Part shown: positions 1 to 4,447 of the stretch, piece after piece
Layout of the letters: every line of letters begins with the position of its first letter
How positions within the stretch are numbered: position 1 is the stretch's first letter
Translations under genes and position numbers: made by a program
Source of the DNA: Bacillota bacterium
GTDB taxonomy: Bacteria > Bacillota > Clostridia > Clostridiales > Clostridiaceae
Assembly (NCBI GenBank): GCA_023417975.1
Contig: JAEZDX010000685.1
Location: forward strand, 1 to 5,867
DNA: 5,867 nt
Direction: 5' to 3'
The notes under the pieces: model-generated
The model's input: only the letters and a program-made list of their open reading frames with translations
The model's database searches: none
Told to the model about the DNA's origin: nothing

Positions 1-278
1 GGTATACTCATTTTGCGATCAAGGTCGGACAAAACAACCCCTTCGCTTATATAAGTCCCAGAGCCATTTTTAGAATATACGTAACCTTCCGCTATCAGCT
101 GTTCGTAAGCCTCTATCACAACGTTTCGTGCCACATGCAGCTCCCCGGATAGCTCACGAGATGAGGGAAGCTTCTCACCCCCTAGAATTTTTCCCCTTAA
201 TATGCTTTCTTTGATGGATTGATAGATTTGCCTTGATAACGACAGCTTATCTTCTCTGTTTAAATTAATATGTATCAT
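1..278 (-). CDS. GntR/MocR-family transcriptional regulator, N-terminal part (cut by left edge)
   Basis: The first 92 residues of a DNA-binding regulator are visible; the rest lies left of the window. They form a typical GntR winged helix-turn-helix. Residues about 10-30 are the first helix (LSLSRQIYQSIKESILRGKI), followed by GEKLPSSREL near 34-43, then the recognition helix HVARNVVIEAYEQLIAEGY near 48-66, and the wing SKNGSGTYIS near 69-78. The pattern 'LPSSRELSxxLxVARNVVxxAYEQLxAEGY' is the one seen in MocR/PdxR-type proteins, which carry a PLP-binding aminotransferase-like domain after the helix; that domain is inferred, not seen. The ATG at 278 follows GGAGAAG at a normal distance, and an ATG at 283 is ruled out because it meets TGA two codons later. 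The gene is divergent from the LysE-type exporter at 395, so it probably controls that exporter in response to an amino acid or a PLP-linked signal. A plain GntR regulator is the alternative. Confidence 0.85.
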   Translation of the reverse strand, partial: MIHINLNREDKLSLSRQIYQSIKESILRGKILGGEKLPSSRELSGELHVARNVVIEAYEQLIAEGYVYSKNGSGTYISEGVVLSDLDRKMSI

Positions 279-295
279 ATCATCTTCTCCGGATA

Positions 296-344
296 AAGTG
301 GTTCTGTATTTATTCTATATAATTGGAACTTATCCGAGCCACTT
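296..344. promoter_or_regulatory. Candidate operator: inverted repeat between MocR-type regulator and LysE exporter
   Basis: AAGTGGTTC at 296-304 faces GAGCCACTT at 336-344, a 9-bp inverted repeat with one mismatch and centres 40 bp apart (about four helical turns). GGATAA at 291-296 and TTATCC at 330-335 form a second matched pair beside it. The right half sits inside the candidate exporter promoter. MocR-type regulators bind spaced repeats between themselves and their targets, so this is a plausible binding site, but the role is inferred. Confidence 0.4.
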
Positions 345-351
345 GTATATG
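323..351 (+). promoter_or_regulatory. Candidate promoter for the LysE-type exporter
   Basis: TTGGAA at 323-328, a 17-nt spacer and TATATG at 346-351 read as a sigma-A promoter about 45 nt before the exporter start. An overlapping alternative is TTATCC (330-335) with TATATT (353-358), also 17 nt apart. The right half of the inverted repeat lies within it, which fits control by the divergent regulator. For the regulator itself I see AT-rich -10-like sequence but no good -35. Confidence 0.45.
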
Positions 352-394
352 GTATATTTTAGCATATACAATTTTCACACACAAGGAGGTCTAT

Positions 395-1009
395 ATGAAT
401 ATATTATCGTTTTTTATCTCTTCACTTATTATTGTGTTAATACCTGGTACGGGAGTTATTTACACAATTTCAACGGGTCTTACAAAAGGAAAAAAGGCAA
501 GCATCTTCGCAAGCATTGGCTGCACTGCCGGAATTATACCTCATTTATGCCTGAGTATTGCCCTATCGTCTTTAATACTCCAGATGGGCAGCCAAGCATT
601 TAATATAGTAAAAATTGCCGGAGCTCTATACCTGCTGTATCTGGGCATTGGAATGATGGCATCAAGGTCAAAGCTAAAATTCGAAGGTTCGCCGGACAAA
701 TTAAATACCCTATCAATTGTACAGCAAGGACTTCTGATTAACCTTCTAAATCCAAAGCTCACAATTTTTTTCTTCTCTTTTTTGCCACAGTATATCAGCG
801 TAAGTAAAAAGAACTATTATTCACAATGTCTTATACTAGGTCTAGCCTTTATGCTTTTGACTCTTATTGTTTTTATTGGCTATGGAATTCTAGCTAGCAG
901 TGCAAAAACATTCATTGAAAAATCTCCACGTGCAACTAGTATACTTCAAAAATGCTTTGGACTAATCTTTATAGTTTTTGCATTTCAATTAGGCTTTTCA
1001 TCAATTTAA
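395..1009 (+). CDS. LysE/RhtB-family amino-acid exporter
   Basis: A 204-residue inner-membrane protein of the LysE/RhtB translocator family, which exports amino acids or related metabolites using the proton gradient. The length is normal for the family. It shows the N-terminal segment with the family's proline-glycine signature (LIPGTG near residues 14-19, where many members have PGP), a first helix ending in GLTKGKKASI, a central LYLLYLGIGMM segment, the conserved NLLNPK motif near 116-121, and hydrophobic C-terminal helices, about six membrane segments in all. An upstream TTG at 323 is in frame, but the ATG at 395 is chosen because AAGGAGGT at 383-390 sits 4-5 nt before it and because the extra 24 residues are not family-like. 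Divergence from a MocR-type regulator supports regulated export. The substrate cannot be read from the sequence. Its last 41 bp overlap the tail of the opposing methyltransferase gene. Confidence 0.88.
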   Translation: MNILSFFISSLIIVLIPGTGVIYTISTGLTKGKKASIFASIGCTAGIIPHLCLSIALSSLILQMGSQAFNIVKIAGALYLLYLGIGMMASRSKLKFEGSPDKLNTLSIVQQGLLINLLNPKLTIFFFSFLPQYISVSKKNYYSQCLILGLAFMLLTLIVFIGYGILASSAKTFIEKSPRATSILQKCFGLIFIVFAFQLGFSSI

Positions 1010-1619
1010 TGAAATCCAATTGTATTAGCTTTTTGCCGTTAGGTAACATTGTTTCTGTCATATGCGATAATTCATATCCAACGGCTCTCATTGCTAATGA
1101 TAATTCTTTTTCTTCAACATTATGATGTACACAATCCAATTTATCAAATACATGAACGTAAGGTGACTCGGAAACAAAATTCTCTTCCCCATTCACCTGA
1201 ATGATACAGGAAACTGCTTTAGGTGATACTTTTTTTACAACATTCTGAAAGCACTCATATCCTATATATTCAATCAATAAATTAGCAACTATAAGTTCTG
1301 CATAAGGCAGCGTTACTTCCTCATCCGTTAAATCCTCACATAAATATGTGGTAATGGCATTTAGCATTGGATAACGCTGCTTACATGCTCTTAAATATTC
1401 TTTATTTATATCAAGCACATATAGTTTCTTTACACGTGGCACATCAATATGCTCAAGACCATTTCCACCTGCAACGCCAAGTATTAGAATTGAAGTCGCT
1501 TTTCCTATTTCAAACTGTGATTTCATCATCTCATTTAATGCCTGCAATTGCATGACAGTATCTAATTTCATATGGTTTTCGTAATCGCTTAACTTTATAT
1601 CTTTCCATGGATTATTCAT
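969..1619 (-). CDS. Class I SAM-dependent methyltransferase
   Basis: A 216-residue cytosolic protein with a Rossmann-type SAM-binding fold. Motif I is ILILGVAGGNG at about residues 44-54, binding the methionine end of SAM. The acidic residue after strand 2 is the D70 in LYVLD, expected to hold the ribose. A motif IV-like strand, ELIVANLLIEYIG, lies at 108-120. The N-terminus MNNPWKDIKLSDYENHMKLDTVMQLQ resembles an uncharacterised methyltransferase group I associate with Clostridia; the methyl acceptor is unknown. The ATG at 1619 is preferred over the in-frame ATG at 1631 because GAGGTG, the likely ribosome binding site, lies between them and would be inside the longer reading. It has its own promoter at 1639-1666. 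The final ten or so residues are encoded within the tail of the exporter gene, and no terminator separates the two converging genes. Confidence 0.82.
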   Translation of the reverse strand: MNNPWKDIKLSDYENHMKLDTVMQLQALNEMMKSQFEIGKATSILILGVAGGNGLEHIDVPRVKKLYVLDINKEYLRACKQRYPMLNAITTYLCEDLTDEEVTLPYAELIVANLLIEYIGYECFQNVVKKVSPKAVSCIIQVNGEENFVSESPYVHVFDKLDCVHHNVEEKELSLAMRAVGYELSHMTETMLPNGKKLIQLDFIKLMKSLIEMQKL

Positions 1620-1638
1620 ATTACACCTCATTTCTTTT

Positions 1639-1666
1639 ATTATAAACCAACGATTTTACATATCAA
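1639..1666 (-). promoter_or_regulatory. Promoter of the methyltransferase gene
   Basis: On the minus strand, TTGATA (1666-1661) is followed after 16 nt by a perfect TATAAT (1644-1639). The start codon is only 20 nt further, giving a short leader that is mostly the GAGGTG ribosome binding site. The -35 overlaps the end of the FNT-like remnant, so the promoter sits in the debris of the older gene. Confidence 0.65.
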
Positions 1667-1760
1667 TTATTTTTTTCCAATCCCACTTAAAACCATACCT
1701 GTAAGCCAGTGCCGGCAGAAGAGAGGCTCCTGCCATATTACCCAACGTTACGATACTTAT
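1656..1760 (-). pseudogene. Remnant resembling the C-terminus of a formate/nitrite (FNT) transporter
   Basis: A 34-codon open stretch with no start codon ends at TAA 1658-1656. Its translation begins ISIVTLGNMAGASLLPALAY and continues RYGFKWDWKKIIDM. The run VTLGNxxGxxLLxxLAY looks like the last membrane segment of FocA/NirC channels, for which I recall a C-terminal VT(I/L)GNIIGG-type sequence before a short charged tail. The upstream in-frame sequence hits TAA at 1763-1761 and no other frame continues the family, so only the extreme C-terminus survives. It lies between the nucleotidase stop at 1783 and the methyltransferase promoter. The similarity is judged from memory over about 17 residues and could be chance; another membrane protein tail is the main alternative. 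Confidence 0.4.
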
Positions 1761-1782
1761 TTATCTTCATCCTATGAAATAC

Positions 1783-2361
1783 CTATACAGCTTGTCCTTG
1801 CCTTGCGCAGCGCATCACTTCATTGTATATCTCAACCCAATTTGCTACTCTTATTATGTTCTTCCGCCCTTCAAGACGTTCATTATACTTATATGACATG
1901 CACAAAACCGGCTTATATTCTGCAATAGATTCACAGTTTTCAGGTTCGTCCTCTACCATTAAATCGATTTGATTCTTTACACAAGCCTTTGCTTTCTCAC
2001 TTGTCATAATAAGACTATCAAACTGTACATTGTACTTATCCAGCCATTCAGTTGTTAATTCCCTGTACTTCTCCATTCTTGCGGTTATCAGATAAATCTC
2101 AATACCGCTCCTTCTTAATAATGAAATGGCCTCCACTGCACCAGGTTGAGGTAGAGCCATAACCATAATCACCTTATAATACTTGGACCAAAATTCATTA
2201 TTTATATATTCAGACCATCCGAAATAAGTTTCCACCGAATAATCGCTCATATCCGATTGCTTTTCAATACCATATTTCTCACTGAAAACTGAGGCATATC
2301 TATGCAAAAGGCTACCGAAATCATTGATGCAGCCATCTATATCCAATCCCAATCTAAACAT
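1783..2361 (-). CDS. HAD-superfamily 5'-nucleotidase-like phosphatase (NT5C type)
   Basis: A 192-residue cytosolic hydrolase of the HAD superfamily. Motif I is LGLDIDGCIND at residues 4-14, with D7 the expected nucleophile and D9 the acid/base. Motif II is LITAR at 91-95, with T93. A lysine in SEKAKACVKN (121-130) would be motif III, and VEDEPENCESI (136-146) carries the Mg-binding acidic motif IV. The helical cap lies between motifs I and II. This layout and size match deoxyribonucleotidase-like proteins (NT5C family), which remove phosphate from nucleoside monophosphates; the real substrate is not determined. The ATG at 2361 puts the strand of motif I at the very N-terminus, as usual for the family. 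GTG codons at 2373 and 2370 are in frame and closer to AAGGA, so a start 3-4 residues upstream is possible. It has its own strong promoter with a LexA-like box. Confidence 0.8.
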   Translation of the reverse strand: MFRLGLDIDGCINDFGSLLHRYASVFSEKYGIEKQSDMSDYSVETYFGWSEYINNEFWSKYYKVIMVMALPQPGAVEAISLLRRSGIEIYLITARMEKYRELTTEWLDKYNVQFDSLIMTSEKAKACVKNQIDLMVEDEPENCESIAEYKPVLCMSYKYNERLEGRKNIIRVANWVEIYNEVMRCARQGQAV

Positions 2362-2419
2362 CAAAATCACCACACTTTCCTTTTATATTTTGTTTAAATA
2401 TAGTAAAATGTCTATTTTT

Positions 2420-2448
2420 ATTTTAGCAAACGCATGTTCTCATGTCAA
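2420..2448 (-). promoter_or_regulatory. Strong sigma-A promoter of the nucleotidase gene
   Basis: On the minus strand, a perfect TTGACA (2448-2443), a 17-nt spacer and TAAAAT (2425-2420) are preceded by TG one base before the -10, making an extended -10. The start codon is about 60 nt downstream. This is the best promoter in the window. Confidence 0.75.
2427..2440 (-). promoter_or_regulatory. LexA(DinR)-like box inside the nucleotidase promoter
   Basis: GAACATGCGTTT (minus strand 2439-2428) fits the Gram-positive SOS core GAAC-N4-GTTC with one mismatch in the last base, and the middle ATGC fits the R-N-R-Y pattern of the wider consensus. It lies exactly between -35 and -10, where a repressor would block RNA polymerase. 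The flanking bases differ from consensus, so this may be chance. Confidence 0.3.
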
Positions 2449-2502
2449 TGTGTGCGGCTGCGCATCTTACCATGGATAATATATTAATGATGCAGAAAAT
2501 CA

Positions 2503-2547
2503 AACAAATAAAAAAGGATAAGCTCCTCTAAAGAAACCTACCCTTTT
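2503..2547 (-). terminator. Rho-independent terminator after the DUF1836 gene
   Basis: On the minus strand, AAAGGGTAGGTTTC pairs with GAGGAGCTTATCCTTT across 2546-2513 to give about 14-15 base pairs, including several G-U pairs, with a loop of about four bases. TTTTTTATTT follows directly. It lies about 80 nt downstream of the DUF1836 stop codon at 2626 and in the same direction, so it should end that transcript before the nucleotidase promoter. Confidence 0.7.
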
Positions 2548-2625
2548 GCTCTAAGCATCAATATTAAAGCAAATCTAATTCAATAAATAAGTAATATAAT
2601 TATATATCGGTTCAAATTTTAATTT

Positions 2626-3228
2626 TCACTTCCTATTTTCCAAGTTATATTCTGTAACTATTTTTCGTACAAGCCTTTTTATAGAACTTGCCTGAGCAAT
2701 CAATGTCATAACTATGAAAAACACCCTTATCCTTTCCTGTTCTTTTTCACTTAAATTGTCTTCATCCACAAGTCCATTCAGTGTCGCTTCATCAAAATAT
2801 TCTATGTTCAATAAATTACTTAAATAATCTTGTTGGATATGGGAAAATATCACATACGCCTTTTCCCAAGTTATTATGTCATCACATCCATCATTTATTT
2901 CATTAAAAGCCAACCTGTATACCTTTTTTATCTCATCCATAGTAAGAATGGGTCTCATATGGCTTAAAAGTATAAGTTGTACAAGATGCTGCTTTGTGTA
3001 TCCACGTTTCTTCCCATCTCCCGGTCTTGATATTACTTCGCTTTTTATATAATTCTGTACAATGTGGTTCGTATAATTCTCTTCATCAAATTTATCATTA
3101 AGAAAATCCGTCACCTGCGAAATGAATAAATCATATTCCGGCAAATCTTCATAAAGAAGCACATTCTTTGTATAAATCTCTTCTGCCATCTTTCTTATAT
3201 ATTCAATGTTTAAATTCGATTTTCCCAT
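2626..3228 (-). CDS. DUF1836 family protein, HTH-like DNA-binding
   Basis: A 200-residue soluble protein. The centre, about residues 52-110, carries the recognisable DUF1836 pattern: NYTNHIVQNYIKSEVISRP, a basic turn GDGKKRGYTKQHLVQL, then ILLSHMRPILTMDEIKKVY. It resembles a MerR-type helix-turn-helix, in which a first helix pair is followed by an 'RxYTKxHL' wing and a 'LxxxEI' helix. The family is widespread in Firmicutes and has no proven function; a regulatory DNA-binding role is inferred. The N-terminal 50 residues are acidic and helical, and the C-terminus (158-200) has a hydrophobic helix, FFIVMTLIAQASSIKRLV, that is more likely a packing or dimer helix than a membrane span. The ATG at 3228 is preferred over the in-frame GTG at 3237 because GAGGTGA, the binding site for the ribosome, overlaps that GTG. 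It is flanked by its own promoter and terminator, so it appears to be a single-gene unit. Confidence 0.75.
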   Translation of the reverse strand: MGKSNLNIEYIRKMAEEIYTKNVLLYEDLPEYDLFISQVTDFLNDKFDEENYTNHIVQNYIKSEVISRPGDGKKRGYTKQHLVQLILLSHMRPILTMDEIKKVYRLAFNEINDGCDDIITWEKAYVIFSHIQQDYLSNLLNIEYFDEATLNGLVDEDNLSEKEQERIRVFFIVMTLIAQASSIKRLVRKIVTEYNLENRK

Positions 3229-3312
3229 ATGAATCACCTCTGTAACTGATTTTAGTATTTAAACCATTGGCTCAAGATATATCGCACCACTTTTATAGTT
3301 ATACCTAAATAT

Positions 3313-3341
3313 ATTATACGTTATACATAACCATTATACAA
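3313..3341 (-). promoter_or_regulatory. Promoter of the DUF1836 gene
   Basis: On the minus strand, TTGTAT (3341-3336), exactly 17 nt, then a perfect TATAAT (3318-3313). The start codon follows after an 85-nt leader. The promoter contains repeated GTATAA units (plus strand ATTATAC at 3313 and 3333, GTTATAC at 3320), which could be a regulator site or simply AT-rich sequence. Confidence 0.6.
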
Positions 3342-3407
3342 ATTAACTTATTTTTTACTCCTGAGTATTGCTTATGAAGTATATTTTACTAAAAACTTAT
3401 ATAACAC

Positions 3408-3476
3408 TTATGTATAAAAATAAACCAAAGCTTATCTTAAAAATCCAAGTGGAACTTTTCGACATAACTTTGGTTT
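3408..3476 (-). terminator. Probable terminator after the 173-residue hypothetical gene
   Basis: AAACCAAAG (3422-3430) and CTTTGGTTT (3468-3476) are a perfect 9-bp inverted repeat. Allowing one bulged base, four more pairs (TTAT with ATAA) extend the stem. Read on the minus strand it is followed by ATTTTTATAC. It lies 66 nt past the stop of the gene ending at 3542, in the right orientation. The loop is long for a terminator (about 28 nt), hence moderate confidence. The rest of 3238-3541 is AT-rich and shows no gene. Confidence 0.45.
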
Positions 3477-3541
3477 CATATTTAAGCCTAAACACTCCAT
3501 ACATTTCATATAACTTATTATCTAACTACTTACTAGATTAT

Positions 3542-4063
3542 TTAAGTCTCTACCAACACTTCAAAGGAATTGATTATCTCATTATAATCATTGTCCTTTT
3601 TATTCCCTTCCGGAATTATTATTCCCAATTCATAAAAAGTCTTTTCACTTTCATGAAAACTTAAATATCCAACATATTTCTTTCTCATATAAATGAAGGA
3701 TATTTCATAAAGTAAAAAATAAGCCTTCTTTTTTTCCATCAACTGCATGCTTTTAAGTTCAAATCCTTCATAAAGCTTAAAAATATTTAGTCCCATTGCT
3801 GCAAAATCCCGAAGAGCGGCATTAATTTCATAATAAATCTTCTCTTTTGCATATATATAGCAATATTGGTCCCCCGTTTTGTCATAATAATTCTCAATTG
3901 AATTAGGCCTGATAATTATTTTACTTTTTTTCCAATAGCCAGGTTTTTTAAAAGTAAACATGTATTTTATATTTTTGTAATTAACATATTCTTCTTTTCG
4001 AGAACCCCGTACTTTTGCTATTAACATATGCACCTTTCTAGAAAGCTTATTAAAAAATTTCAT
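3542..4063 (-). CDS. Hypothetical basic cytosolic protein
   Basis: I do not recognise this 173-residue protein. It has no signal peptide and no membrane span. The first 26 residues are strongly basic (KFFNKLSRKVHMLIAKVRGSRKEE). From about residue 33 there is an alternating beta-strand pattern: YMFTFKKPGYW, then QYCYIYAKEKIYYEI (67-81), a helix near 82-95, KAYFLLYEISFIYMRKKYVGYLSF (113-136) and TFYELGIIIPEG (142-153), ending in NDYNEIINSFEVL. A 'YxFxxPxxW' start with an 'xxIIxSFxV' end recalls small PsbP/DUF1795-like folds, but that is only a guess. Lysine and tyrosine are abundant and the gene is AT-rich. The ATG at 4063 has a weak ribosome binding site (GGAAG, very close). An in-frame ATG at 4027 follows AAAGGTG and could be the real start, removing 12 residues. 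The overlapping plus-strand frame at 3368-3664 is less protein-like and was discounted. Confidence 0.6.
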   Translation of the reverse strand: MKFFNKLSRKVHMLIAKVRGSRKEEYVNYKNIKYMFTFKKPGYWKKSKIIIRPNSIENYYDKTGDQYCYIYAKEKIYYEINAALRDFAAMGLNIFKLYEGFELKSMQLMEKKKAYFLLYEISFIYMRKKYVGYLSFHESEKTFYELGIIIPEGNKKDNDYNEIINSFEVLVET

Positions 4064-4123
4064 ACTTCCATTTAACCCTCTTTCTATATGAGAATATCAC
4101 TTAACTACCATCTGCCTTCTTTA

Positions 4124-4152
4124 ATTATACGTCCATACTATTCTATTTTTAA
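4124..4152 (-). promoter_or_regulatory. Candidate promoter of the 173-residue hypothetical gene
   Basis: On the minus strand, a perfect TATAAT (4129-4124) has TTAAAA (4152-4147) 17 nt upstream. The -35 is weak. It lies 60 nt before the ATG at 4063 and immediately after the U-run of the terminator at 4153-4183, which fits a new transcript starting where the upstream one ends. Confidence 0.4.
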
Positions 4153-4183
4153 TGCAAAAAAAGAAAGTCCCCCTAAAGGACTT
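4153..4183 (-). terminator. Rho-independent terminator downstream of the ABC permease
   Basis: AAGTCC (4165-4170) and GGACTT (4178-4183) form a perfect 6-bp stem. Read on the minus strand, the hairpin AAGTCCTTTAGGGGGACTT is followed by TCTTTTTTTGC. It is the first terminator after the permease stop at 4448, about 265 nt downstream, so that transcript probably has a long 3' untranslated part unless something else is encoded there. Confidence 0.75.
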
Positions 4184-4447
4184 CCCACCCCAAAAGTCGT
4201 ATACTCTTGAAATCAAATAAAAATTTGATCAACCGAAACTTTAATAACTGAAACTCAGTTTATTGATATTTTATTGTATATAATTATAACATGCATAATT
4301 ATGCTTTGCAAACCTCTGTTATGCAGATGTTGTTAACAAAGAAAGCGACAAATCCTTAACTAATTAAGACTATCCTTTCCATAAAATTTAGGAGTTTTGG
4401 CAAATATCCATAGTTCTTCGTTAATGTCAGCTCCCCTAAAATAACTG
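4184..4447. other. Non-coding AT-rich spacer with small inverted repeats
   Basis: No convincing gene lies in these 264 bp. They hold ATCAAAT/ATTTGAT (4212-4218 and 4223-4229, loop AAAA), AACTGA/TCAGTT (4246-4251 and 4255-4260, loop AAC) and a perfect 12-bp palindrome GCATAATTATGC (4293-4304). Just after the permease stop, minus strand, AGGGGAG precedes ATT and a 21-codon frame reading INEELWIFAKTPKFYGKDSLN, then TAG. This could be a decayed gene start or nothing. It is probably a 3' untranslated region on the permease transcript. Confidence 0.4.

Noticed and set aside
298..603. Plus-strand 101-codon frame overlapping the exporter start
   Set aside because: It runs in another frame through the exporter's promoter, ribosome binding site and first 70 codons, and its translation is not protein-like.
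541..762. Minus-strand 73-codon frame
   Set aside because: It is antisense to the well-supported LysE exporter, and its translation shows no family pattern.
1367..1555. Plus-strand 62-codon frame
   Set aside because: It is antisense to the methyltransferase, including its SAM-binding motif I, which explains the open frame.
2449..2478. GC-rich patch with GCGCA-like repeats upstream of the nucleotidase promoter, considered as a hairpin or regulator site
   Set aside because: The pairing is broken by mismatches and wobble pairs and gives no stable stem; it is simply a local GC-rich stretch.
3252..3278. Second promoter for DUF1836: TTGAGC with TAAAAT nearer the start
   Set aside because: The spacer is only 15 nt and the -35 matches poorly; the promoter at 3313-3341 is much better.
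3368..3664. Plus-strand 98-codon frame, hydrophobic and rich in Leu, Ile and Tyr
   Set aside because: It lacks a ribosome binding site, its composition is what translated AT-rich DNA gives, it overlaps the better minus-strand gene ending at 3542, and part of it reads through the probable terminator hairpin.
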